Shown: positions 51,441 to 60,300 of the stretch, in pieces | Layout of the letters: each line of letters opens with the position of its first letter | Position numbering within the stretch: position 1 is the first letter of the stretch | Source of the DNA: Gemmatimonadetes bacterium 2013_60CM_65_52 | GTDB taxonomy: Bacteria > Gemmatimonadota > Gemmatimonadetes > Gemmatimonadales > Gemmatimonadaceae | Direction of reading: 5' to 3' | Length of the DNA stretch: 64,000 nucleotides | Assembly: GCA_002215645.1 (NCBI GenBank) | Contig: NGFI01000002.1 | Coordinates: 248,001-312,000, forward strand | Translations under genes and position numbers: made by a program | Notes under the pieces: model-generated | Told to the model about the DNA's origin: nothing | The model's database searches: none | The model's input: only the letters and a program-made list of their open reading frames with translations

Positions 51441-52674
51441 CGCCGGAAAGTCCCGCGGGCAAGTCGCTGTAAAGAACGACGGCCCGCCCGCCGATGATGC
51501 GCGGGAAGACCGACACCGTGCGTCCCTCAGGATGGAAGGTCGCGCCGCCGGCAGCCTCGCGACGCTCCTGCATCCCCGTCCGTCGACCCGTGGCTCTTAT
51601 GAGCGCGTCGGAGAAGTTTGCGGCCTCCATCGTGGAATCCCAGACGGATGCCCAAACAATGCCGCGTCCACTGGCACCCTGCACCACGACGTAGCGGTCC
51701 CCATCCCACCCCATGGCGGCGCGGGCGGCTGTCTGTTCGTCCTTCAGGTGTTGGTACAGAAACAGCCGAACGCCGAACTCGCCGAGGTCGTTCTCGTACA
51801 CCTTGCGCGCACCGCGTGGCGCTGGAAGCGTCACCACGCTCGGCTCGTCACGAGGCGTCTTGAAAAACGCATCGGTGTGGAGAATCTGCTCGGTGGACGT
51901 CGGAAGATCGGCGAAGATGTTGGCTTTGCCGCGCTTCTCCTTGTACCGCTGCACGAAGTCCGCGCCGGCGAGGTATGGAAAGAGAAGCGACTCCTGAATG
52001 ACCATCGGCGCCGTGGCGAAGACGGGCATGGCGCTCTGGTTCTCACGGATCATCTCGCGAATGCGGTCGCGGCCGCCCACGCGCAGCGCGACGTTGGTGG
52101 GCCCGCCGACCATGATGGACAACTGCTCGAATTGCGCCTCACCCTCGACCACGGCCTGCGCCGCGCTCAGGCGGTCGTTGTCGGATGTCGTCCGTTGAAG
52201 TGAATCGAGGCTGATGTACTGATCCTGAAGCGCGTGGACGAGCTCGTGTGTCAGCGTAATGTTCACGGTCTTCTCATCGGCACCCTTCACCACGTAGAGC
52301 ACCTTCGTACCCGGGTCGTAGTAGCCAATCACCTGCTCCGTGAGCACGGCCAGATAGAACTTGCGGAGGTCGAGCGAGTCGGGCAGCATGCCGAGCATCT
52401 TGTACGCCGCCTCTTCGCCCGCAATGTCCGCCGCGGGCGACGTCTCCTCGAACTTCTTCACCAGGAAGTCGCGCACCTGCTCCTTCGTGCGCACTTCGAC
52501 CTTCGGCGGCCGCTTGTATTTCAGCCCGGTTGCCGCCTCGATGCGCGGCACTGCGTCGGCGATCTCGCGCGCGTATGGCCCTTCGCCAACCGGACGACCT
52601 CGCCGGCTGAGAATTATGGTGACAGCCGCGCCCATGGAAGCGACGAAGGCAGCGGTGCGGGCACGGCGCTTCAT
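51403..52674 (-). CDS. HExxH zincin-type metallopeptidase-like protein, exported or membrane-anchored
   Basis: A 423-residue protein. A hydrophobic N-terminal segment (AAFVASMGAAVTIIL) suggests a signal or anchor. The zinc motif TLTHELVHALQD is near residue 140, and AVVEGEAQFEQL about 35 residues later could supply the third ligand, giving a gluzincin-like site. I do not recognise a named family. ATG 52674 follows the prepilin peptidase stop by two bases; a TTG six bases earlier would overlap it. It ends 38 bases inside lon on the other strand. Confidence 0.75.
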   Translation of the reverse strand: MKRRARTAAFVASMGAAVTIILSRRGRPVGEGPYAREIADAVPRIEAATGLKYKRPPKVEVRTKEQVRDFLVKKFEETSPAADIAGEEAAYKMLGMLPDSLDLRKFYLAVLTEQVIGYYDPGTKVLYVVKGADEKTVNITLTHELVHALQDQYISLDSLQRTTSDNDRLSAAQAVVEGEAQFEQLSIMVGGPTNVALRVGGRDRIREMIRENQSAMPVFATAPMVIQESLLFPYLAGADFVQRYKEKRGKANIFADLPTSTEQILHTDAFFKTPRDEPSVVTLPAPRGARKVYENDLGEFGVRLFLYQHLKDEQTAARAAMGWDGDRYVVVQGASGRGIVWASVWDSTMEAANFSDALIRATGRRTGMQERREAAGGATFHPEGRTVSVFPRIIGGRAVVLYSDLPAGLSGVIDPAAIAVTPR

Positions 52675-52676
52675 CC

Positions 52677-53531
52677 TCAAAACGGAAACACCCTTCCGAG
52701 AATGTGGTCCCCCCAGATCAGCATGATGGCGGCGGCCGGAGCCAGGAACACGCCGAAGGGGACGAGCGGCAATTCTACCGGCGCAGCGGCGCCGCCTCCG
52801 AGCGCGAGCTCCGTCTGCGGCGTAACTCGTCCCCTTCGCAGGAGCGCGATGGGATAGACAATTGCAAGAAATGCGACCGCGCCGATGGTGGCGCCGAGAA
52901 AGACCGTGGCAATGGCGCGCGTTGGTCCGAGCGCCGCGCCAACGAACGCCATGAGCGTCATGTCGCCCATGCCCATGGCCTCGCGCTTCAGCGCTGCCTC
53001 ACCCAGCCATCCGATGACAGCGATGAGACCGGCGCCAGCGCACGCACCCACCAGCGCGTCATAGGGACCCGCGAAGAGCACGGAGTCTCCGACGAACGGC
53101 GCGAGCGCCGCCGTGCCGAGCGACCAGAGCAACCCGCTCACGGTGAAGCCGTCGGGAATGAGATAGTGCTGAAGGTCGGTCATCGCGACGCCCGTGAGCA
53201 GCGTCAGGAAGACCGCCACGCGAAGTGCCGTGAACGTCACCCCAAAGTGCCCGAAGCATAGAGCCCACAAGAGACCGATGGTCAGCTCACCGGCCGGATA
53301 GATCAGCGAGATGGATTCCTCGCAGCAGCGGCAACGGCCACGCAGCGCCAGCCAACTGATGACGGGAACGTTCTCGAACCACGCGAGCTGGTGGCCGCAG
53401 TGCGGACAGCGCGAGCGAGGGCGCACGACGCTGAGATCACGGGGCCAGCGGGCGACGCAGACGTTCAGGAACGACCCGACACACAGGCCGACGATGAACG
53501 CGAAGAATGTGAAGAAAGTCGATGGGGTCAC
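52677..53531 (-). CDS. Prepilin peptidase (type IV leader peptidase, A24)
   Basis: A 284-residue polytopic aspartyl protease that cleaves and may N-methylate type IV prepilins and pseudopilins. The cytoplasmic zinc-binding region has paired cysteines CPHCGHQ and CRCCEES near 42-70. The active-site aspartates are in MTDLQHYLIPDGF near 118 and GMGDMTLMAFVGA near 200 (GxGD motif). The bifunctional methyltransferase domain is present. GTG start overlaps the methyltransferase gene stop. No pilin genes are in the window. Confidence 0.93.
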   Translation of the reverse strand: MTPSTFFTFFAFIVGLCVGSFLNVCVARWPRDLSVVRPRSRCPHCGHQLAWFENVPVISWLALRGRCRCCEESISLIYPAGELTIGLLWALCFGHFGVTFTALRVAVFLTLLTGVAMTDLQHYLIPDGFTVSGLLWSLGTAALAPFVGDSVLFAGPYDALVGACAGAGLIAVIGWLGEAALKREAMGMGDMTLMAFVGAALGPTRAIATVFLGATIGAVAFLAIVYPIALLRRGRVTPQTELALGGGAAAPVELPLVPFGVFLAPAAAIMLIWGDHILGRVFPF

Positions 53532-54286
53532 GAGCGAAGCTGATAGAGGAGGATTCCCGTTGCGACGGCGACGTTGAGCGACTCCACTCCGCCTTCGATC
53601 GGCAGCGCCACGAGAAGATCCGCGCGCTGCCGGGCGTCCTGTGACAGTCCGGCGCCTTCGTTTCCTACCGCGAGCGCAAGCCGGGCCGGCGTACGCGAAG
53701 CGTCGAGCGGTGCTCCGCCGGCATCGGCACCCCAGAGGGGCATCTCATGCCGCCGGCGAAAGGCGTCGAGCTCGGCCCAGGTTCCGGAGAGTGTCGGGAA
53801 CCGGAAGCTCGCTCCCATCGCACTACGGACGACTTTGGGATTCCAGAGGTCAACGGTTCCTGGAAGAGCCACGGCAGCCGAAGCACCCAGAGCGGCCGCC
53901 GTGCGGACGATCGTGCCGGCGTTTCCGGGGTCCTGGACGGCGTCCAGCACGACGACGCGCGCTTTGCCTCCGAGCTCGAGAGTATCGAGCGTGAGACGCG
54001 GGATCTCGCCGATCGCAAGCACGCCCTGCGGCGAATCCGTATCGGACGCACTGTCGAACTCGGGCTCGGTGACCTCGAGGATCTGCGTGCCGGCGGCCCG
54101 CAGGCGAGCCAGGAGGGCCTCGCCCCGCGCGTCGTGCACGAGATGCGGCGCCACGAGCGCACCGCGCACCGTCAGCGGCGAACGGAGCAGCTCTTCGACC
54201 GCCCTGACGCCTTCCGCGGTGAAGAGGTGTTGATGCTCCCTGGACTTCCGGCGACGGAGGTCGCGAGCTAAAGTCAGCAGCTTCAA
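53528..54286 (-). CDS. TrmH/SpoU-family RNA 2'-O-methyltransferase
   Basis: A 252-residue SPOUT methyltransferase for tRNA or rRNA. The N-terminal substrate-binding domain (about 10-105) contains SREHQHLFTAEGVRAVEELL. The catalytic core has VVVLDAVQDPGNAGTIVRTAAALGA near 130, TVDLWNPKVVRSAMGASFRFP near 165, ALAVGNEGAGLSQ near 220 and IPIEGGVESLNVAVATGILLYQL near 235 (read as LPIEGG). TTG 54286 was chosen because upstream codons are not family-like. It diverges from the M48 gene. Confidence 0.9.
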   Translation of the reverse strand: MKLLTLARDLRRRKSREHQHLFTAEGVRAVEELLRSPLTVRGALVAPHLVHDARGEALLARLRAAGTQILEVTEPEFDSASDTDSPQGVLAIGEIPRLTLDTLELGGKARVVVLDAVQDPGNAGTIVRTAAALGASAAVALPGTVDLWNPKVVRSAMGASFRFPTLSGTWAELDAFRRRHEMPLWGADAGGAPLDASRTPARLALAVGNEGAGLSQDARQRADLLVALPIEGGVESLNVAVATGILLYQLRS

Positions 54287-54356
54287 GATGTTAGAATCGC
54301 GCGTCAGAGGAATGGGTCTTGCGCAATACGCCTCGGACTTTTTCGTGAGAGAACCG

Positions 54357-55172
54357 ATGAATCGCTTTGTCTCGGGCGTGGTGCTCGCGGTATCGTTGAC
54401 GGGCTGCGGGGTCTCGACGCAACAGGAAGTCGAGATGGGCTCGCAGTACGCCCAGCAGATCAACCAGCAGCTCCCCATCGTGCAGGACGTCGAGCTCAAT
54501 CGCTACGTCAACGTGATCGGCGACTCGATTGCCCGCCTGACCTCGCGCACGGATCTCACGGAGGCCAACTCCTGGCGGTTTTTCATCGTGGACAGCAGGG
54601 AGGTGAACGCCTTCGCCGTCCCCGGTGGCTTCATCTACGTCAACCGGGGCCTCATCGAGCGCACTCAGCGAATGGATCAGCTCGCGGGTGTGCTGGGACA
54701 CGAGATCGGACACGTCGTGCGTCGCCACTCGATCAAGCAGATGCAGCAGCAGCAGGGCGCGAACATCGGCGTGACCCTCGCCTGTGTGCTCACGAGCGTC
54801 TGCAACAGCCAGGTCGGCCAGGCGGCGATCCAGGTGGGAGGCGGTGCGATCTTCGCGCGCTTCAGCCGGCAGGACGAAGCCGAGGCCGACGCCGAAGGCG
54901 TGACGAATACCGTGCGCGCCGGCATCAGTCCGAATGGAATACCTGAGATGTTCAAGATCCTCATCGCCGAGCGGCAGTCAAATCCCTCGGCGGTAGCAGC
55001 GATGTTCGCGACACACCCGCTCGAGGAGGATCGCATCGTGGCGACGGAGGAGCTCATCGCGCAGTACAACCCGGCGATCATCCGCTCGCTGCCCACCGAC
55101 TCGCGCAACTACCAGACGTTCAAGCAGCGCATCCGGATGCTGCCGCCGTCTCCGACGCCGAGAAGTCGTTAG
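54357..55172 (+). CDS. M48-family metalloprotease, lipoprotein
   Basis: A 271-residue outer-membrane or periplasmic metallopeptidase of the BepA/LoiP type. The lipobox is SLTGC near residue 16. The M48 core holds LAGVLGHEIGHVVRRHS near 120 (HExxH) and SRQDEAEADAEGV near 175 with the third zinc ligand. It lacks the TPR tail of BepA, so it is closer to LoiP. Role: quality control of outer-membrane proteins, by family. ATG 54357 begins the signal peptide; an upstream frame start is less likely. Confidence 0.9.
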   Translation: MNRFVSGVVLAVSLTGCGVSTQQEVEMGSQYAQQINQQLPIVQDVELNRYVNVIGDSIARLTSRTDLTEANSWRFFIVDSREVNAFAVPGGFIYVNRGLIERTQRMDQLAGVLGHEIGHVVRRHSIKQMQQQQGANIGVTLACVLTSVCNSQVGQAAIQVGGGAIFARFSRQDEAEADAEGVTNTVRAGISPNGIPEMFKILIAERQSNPSAVAAMFATHPLEEDRIVATEELIAQYNPAIIRSLPTDSRNYQTFKQRIRMLPPSPTPRSR

Positions 55173-55223
55173 GCACAGCCGCGGTCGTCGTCGCGTCGTC
55201 TCGCTGCATGGCGACGGCTAGAT

Positions 55224-55240
55224 ACAAGGTCGCACCTTGT
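55224..55240. terminator. Hairpin between the convergent M48 and PNP genes
   Basis: ACAAGGT / ACCTTGT, a perfect 7-bp stem with a CGC loop, lies in the 74-base gap between two 3' ends. It lacks T-tracts on either side, but placement favours a shared terminator or end-processing structure. Confidence 0.5.
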
Positions 55241-55246
55241 CCCAGT

Positions 55247-56080
55247 CTACAGGTTCGCGACGAATCGTTCCACGAGGGGCTCGAAACGCTCGCGGACGCT
55301 TTGGCTGACGCCGAGGACCTCCTCGTGCGAGAGGGGATGTCCGGCATAGCCGGCGGCGGCATTCGTCACACAACTGACACCGGCGACGCGCATTCCCCGA
55401 GCCCGTGCAACGATCACCTCGGGCACGGTGGACATACCAACCGCGTCCACACCGAGCGCGGCCAGCATGCGGACCTCTGCAGGAGTCTCATATGAAGGGC
55501 CCAGCAGCCCACCGTAGACGCCTTCCTCGAGCGCAGTACCCAATGCAAGTGCGTGCGCCCGCAACCGATCGCAGAGGTGCGCGTCGTAGGCGTCGCTCAT
55601 GTCCGGAAACCGGTCGTCTCCCTGCTCGAGCGAGCCGATGAGCGGATTGCGAAAAGTGAGATTGATGTGATCGCGGATGAGCATGAGCTCTCCGCCGCGG
55701 AAGGTCCGACGAATCCCACCGGCGGCATTGGACACGAACAGCGTGCGGGCACCCAGCGCATGGAGCACGCGAACCGGGAAGCCCGCGAGCGCGGCATCGT
55801 GCCCCTCATACATATGAAAGCGGCCCGCGAGCGCGATCACCGGCCGGCCAGCCAGCTTCCCGGAAATAATCTTCCCGGAATGACCCACGATGGTCGCGGA
55901 CGGAAAGCCCGGAACGTCCTTGAAGGAGATCGCGCGGGAATCGGCGAAACGTTCGACGAGACCGCCCAGCCCCGAGCCGAGTATGATGGCCGCGACGGGA
56001 GCCTCCGAACCGAGCACCGCGGCGACGTGCAACGCCGCACGCGTGGCCGCTTCGGTGCCGTATGCAGACCCGCTCGTCAT
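55247..56080 (-). CDS. Purine-nucleoside phosphorylase
   Basis: A 277-residue trimeric-type phosphorylase that splits inosine/guanosine (and, with ADA, adenosine-derived inosine) to base and ribose-1-phosphate. Motifs are AIILGSGLGGLVERF near 35, GHSGKIISGKLAGRPVIALAGRFHMYEGH near 65-95 with the phosphate site, LFVSNAAGGI near 118 and GPSYETPAEVRMLAALGVDAVGMSTVPEVIVAR near 195-225. ATG 56080 overlaps the ADA stop (ATGA). It is the last gene of the salvage operon. Confidence 0.94.
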   Translation of the reverse strand: MTSGSAYGTEAATRAALHVAAVLGSEAPVAAIILGSGLGGLVERFADSRAISFKDVPGFPSATIVGHSGKIISGKLAGRPVIALAGRFHMYEGHDAALAGFPVRVLHALGARTLFVSNAAGGIRRTFRGGELMLIRDHINLTFRNPLIGSLEQGDDRFPDMSDAYDAHLCDRLRAHALALGTALEEGVYGGLLGPSYETPAEVRMLAALGVDAVGMSTVPEVIVARARGMRVAGVSCVTNAAAGYAGHPLSHEEVLGVSQSVRERFEPLVERFVANL

Positions 56081-57117
56081 GCGCTCGCCCGCAACGCAGC
56101 GATGTCGCGGCCGACGTCGGCGATCAGGCGCTGGCGATCGTCCCACGGCAGGAAGGCGCTCTCGAACCCATTGAGCGCCACCCGAGCGAGCTCGTCGAAC
56201 GAGAAGCCGAGCGATTGCGACGCATGCTGGAACTCGTCGGTGAGCGTCACGTTGCTCATGAGACGATTGTCGGTGTTCAACACGACGTTGAGGCCGCGAT
56301 CGAAGTATTCACGCAGCGGATGCGCGACGTACGAGTCGACAGCGCGCGTCTGTACGTTGCTCGTCAGACAGATCTCGAGAGGCACCCGGCGGTCGTTGCA
56401 ATAGTCGGTGAGCGACGTATCCTCGATGAGTCTGGTCGCGTGCCCCAGGCGATGTGCACCGCAGGCGTGCAGTGCCTGTCGCACGGAGTCGGCCCCATCG
56501 CCTTCGCCTGCGTGGCAGGTGCACGCGAGATCGTGCCGGTGTGCAATGGCGAAAGCGGCAGCGTGTTCCTCCGCCGGAAAACCCGCTTCACCTCCCGCGA
56601 GATCGAATCCGACAACGCCACGGTGACGATAGGCGACCGCGAGCTCGGCCAGCTCCTCCGACACCGACGGCGCCATGTTGCGGAGGGCCGTGACGATGAC
56701 GCGGCCGATCACACCGTGCTCTCGCTGCGCCCGCGCCAGACCGCGAAGGGTCGCGTCGACCGTATTCTCCAGGGGAAGTCCCTCGCGCACGTGAAGCACC
56801 GGCGCAAACCGCGTCTCGATGTACCGCACTCCGTCGCGCATCGCATCCTCGGCGAGCTCGTACGCGATCCGTTCGAGAGCCGCCTCGGTCTGCATCACGG
56901 ATAGCGTGACAGCGAACCGCTCGAGGTAATCCTCGAGGTGCCGCGCGTCGTCCACGGTCATGTACGATTGCAGCGCGTCCTCCTCCCACGCCGGCATCGG
57001 CTTGTCCATCTCACGGGCGAGATCGATCATCGTCTGCGGACGTACGGAGCCGTCGAGGTGGCAGTGGAGCTCCGCCTTCGGCAACCGAAGGAGGATGTCG
57101 CGGGAAACGGTCGTCAT
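56077..57117 (-). CDS. add: Adenosine deaminase
   Basis: A 346-residue zinc hydrolase converting adenosine (and deoxyadenosine) to inosine. Zinc ligands and active site are in LPKAELHCHLDGSVRP near 12, TCHAGEGDGADSV near 200, HRLGHATRLIED near 225 and VVLNTDNRLMSN near 280, where the aspartate is kept within TDN. It overlaps the downstream PNP by four bases and the upstream 83-residue ORF by one, so translation is coupled through the operon. Confidence 0.94.
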   Translation of the reverse strand: MTTVSRDILLRLPKAELHCHLDGSVRPQTMIDLAREMDKPMPAWEEDALQSYMTVDDARHLEDYLERFAVTLSVMQTEAALERIAYELAEDAMRDGVRYIETRFAPVLHVREGLPLENTVDATLRGLARAQREHGVIGRVIVTALRNMAPSVSEELAELAVAYRHRGVVGFDLAGGEAGFPAEEHAAAFAIAHRHDLACTCHAGEGDGADSVRQALHACGAHRLGHATRLIEDTSLTDYCNDRRVPLEICLTSNVQTRAVDSYVAHPLREYFDRGLNVVLNTDNRLMSNVTLTDEFQHASQSLGFSFDELARVALNGFESAFLPWDDRQRLIADVGRDIAALRASA

Positions 57118-57368
57118 CAGCTCTCGAACTGTGCTGCCGGGTCGGCGCCGTCCGGAGCCCGGTTCGGGACGAGCCGGAACAGCGCACCGTTGAACACCGC
57201 GGTGTCCGCCGGAATCGGAATGCCCCGGCTGTCGGTCACGATCATGGTGCCAGCGCGGACCGATCGCGCCGCATCCGCCGAGTGAAGCGCCACGGCATCG
57301 AGCGCGGTGCCGCCTTTGGGGGCATCGAGGCCGGTACCGTTCACGAAGACCCGCACGGTGTCACTCAC
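57117..57368 (-). CDS. Small ORF inside the nucleoside-salvage operon (unknown function)
   Basis: An 83-residue protein without signal or membrane segment. It is beta-rich: VRVFVNGTGLDAPKGGTALDAVALHSADAARSV, then a TMIVTDSRGIPIPADTAVF strand pair. The first part weakly recalls beta-grasp folds (VNG...G.TALDA as in ferredoxin-like or ThiS-like proteins), but the cysteines or C-terminal Gly-Gly expected of those are absent. It overlaps both neighbours (GTGA upstream, TGATG downstream), so it is almost certainly expressed with them. Confidence 0.7.
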   Translation of the reverse strand: MSDTVRVFVNGTGLDAPKGGTALDAVALHSADAARSVRAGTMIVTDSRGIPIPADTAVFNGALFRLVPNRAPDGADPAAQFES

Positions 57369-60300
57369 GGCGCCGGCGCCGCGGCAACGATGCGCGGTTC
57401 TCCCGGTGCGCGCACCGGCTGTGGGAGGGACCGCACATAGCGAATGATCGCGTCGAGATCCACGATATTGAGGGCTTCGGTTCGGACGGCGGTCGCGCCG
57501 AGTCCCAGTCCGTCGCCGCCGGCGAGAAGGAAGTCAGTCAATATCACCGTGTAGGTCGCGTCCTCGCGAATCTCGCGTCCATCGACGAAACGTGCCGACA
57601 CGAGACGCGGCCCCGTGGTGCGCGTGGAGTCGTACGTGAGCGTCACGCCGCTGACGTGCACGTTCGGCCGATGGACGACCAGCCGCTCGAGATACGCACG
57701 CAGCGCACGCCCCGTCACGGTGATGCGGTACAGCACATTGCCGAAGGGAGCCACCTCGAACAGCGAGCCGTACGTCGCCTGCCCCGCGCGAACGTTCGCG
57801 CGAATGCCGCCGTTATTCACCACCGCGACGTCGCCGCCACCGGCGCTGCGGAGCGCGTCGGCGAGGAGATTGCCGAGCGCGTATTGATTGCCCGTTCGAT
57901 TGAGATCTGTGGCGAAGACCGCGATTGGCCGATTTACGAGCGGTGCCACGCGGGTCACCGCGTCATCGACGATTGCCGCGACGGCCGGATCTGCGGACAG
58001 CGAATCCGGAATCACATCGAGGACGTGTGCGGTCGCGCCCTCCGGACCGATGTCGATCGTCTCGATGGCGGTTCCACTTGACCGTGCCTGCACGACGGCC
58101 ATTCCATTCACGACGGTGTTGACCAGCGTGTGCGTGTGTCCGCTCACGATGAGGCTCACCGGCTCGTGCAGTGCCCGTGCGAGATCCACGATCTCGCCAG
58201 CGCAATGTGATGTCGCGTCGCGATCGCAGGATGCCCCCGCATGTGCGAGCACGATCACGTAGTCCGCGCCGCGTTCACGCAGCGCGCGCGCCAGACTGTC
58301 CACGATGGGCGCCGGGGCGAGAAAGCGAAGGTCTGCGACGTTTGCCGCCATCGTCGTGGATGGCGTCGAGACCGTCGCGACGCCGATGATGCCGACCTTC
58401 ATAGCACCGCGAACGATCAACGTGTCCGGACGAATCCATGGTACGGGGCGGCCATCGGCGTAGCGCACGTTGGCAGCGAGCATCGCGTAGCGTGCGTCCC
58501 GCATGCGGGCACGAAGTGTGTCCTGTCCCCAGTCGAACTCGTGGTTGCCAATCGCCGCCGCTGCGACGCCGAGTTGATTGAAGATGGCAACTACGGGGCG
58601 GCCGTAGGCGAGATTGGAAGCCGGCGTACCCTGAAACTCGTCGCCTGCATCGAGAAGCAGCGACTCACAGGCCGGCGGCGCGCACGAAGCTGCTGCCGTC
58701 CGCACTGCGGTCGCCAGATACGCGGCACCGCCGTTCATCCGTCCCGTGACATCAGGCCTGGGCTCGAGCGCGCCGTGAAAATCATTCAACCCGATCACGC
58801 GCAGATGCGTGGAGGGTCGCGCGCGGCGCGTCGCGACACCGGTTGCGTGCGCATCCTCACGATTCTCGCGGCGAAGTTGAGCGTACAGCGACGAAACCGC
58901 TGTCGCTGGCCTCAAGCTCCAGTTGCGTGTGAAGTAATCCTGCGGAGCGATCGTGCCTTTTCGTCGAACCTCGTCGATGAGCAATTGCCGGATTTCCTGC
59001 TGTCGGTCATACACCACAGGGGCGCCACTCAGCATCGAGTAGCCACCCCCTCCCGTCTGCCGATAGTTGTTCAAGGCCATCGTAAAACTGTCGGTCGCCG
59101 CCACGGGCCCGCCCTTGAATGACAGTGTGGTGACGCGGTCGCCCATCGGCCGCGACAAATCAAGCACATAGTCGGCGCCCGCAACGATGTCGAAGTTGTA
59201 GCCCGGCACAGTGGGATCGACGCTGACGCTGCCATCAGGCGCCGTGCGATAGTAGCGCGCACTCCACTCCAGATAGTCGCGCAACTGTTTCCCTGAGATA
59301 CGGACTGCGCGCAGCGTGTTGTCGTACGGGTAAAGCGCCTGGAGTTGCGCCGCCGTGACGACGCCCGAGTCGAGCGACGCATTCGTGGAGAACACCGCCG
59401 TGGACGCCAAGTCGCTTCCCGCCGCATGGCGTTCCACCTCGAGAATGAAATCGACGAGGGGCGTGTCGGCGACACGCGCGGAGTCGGCGCTCCATTTCAC
59501 CGCGGTGCGCCCAAGTGGCTGGTTCACCCACGCGACCGTGGCACGATGCGCCTCGCCCGTCGTGGCCAGCACCTCCGCGCTTTCTGCATGATTCGCCGCC
59601 TGGATCACGCGCGACGACTTCCGCCCCACCGCCCAATGGCCTCCGGCGCGCGTCATCACGAGCTCGGCGACGCCGACCGACGTCGCCCAATTCTTGGGCT
59701 GGAAGAGAAGCACGCCGTCGATCAGCGTGTCCCCGATCTCCTGATGCGAGTGACCGTAGAGAATCAGGTCGAGCCCGGACACCTCACGTGCCACGCGCGC
59801 GGCGACGTTCTCGCTCGGCACGCCCGTGCGCACGGTGTCGTAGCTCGAAGCGCCGTCCAGTCCCGAATGCACCGTGAGCACGACGACGTCGGCGCCCGCG
59901 CTTCGCACCTCGGAGACAGCCTCGCGCACGGCTGGGACGATGTCACCGATGAGGAGGCGGCCAGTCAGGTTGTCGCGGTCCCAGACCATCGAACCGGGCG
60001 TCGTGGCGCCCACGATCCCAATGTGAACGCCGTTGCGCACCACGATCGTCCATGCGGGATACGCACGCTGGCCATCCAGACGGCGCGCATTGGCGGCAAG
60101 AAACGGAAACTGCGCCTGGGCAATGGCGCGATTGAGAAAGGGCAATCCGTAATTGAATTCGTGATTGCCGATGGCGGCCGCGTCGTAGTGCATCGCATTC
60201 ATCGCTGCGATGACCGGATGCGGCACCTCGGCGCCAGACACACGAGCCGCCATGTACGTCAGGGAGTTACCCTGCAACAGATCCCCGGCATCGAGCAGGA

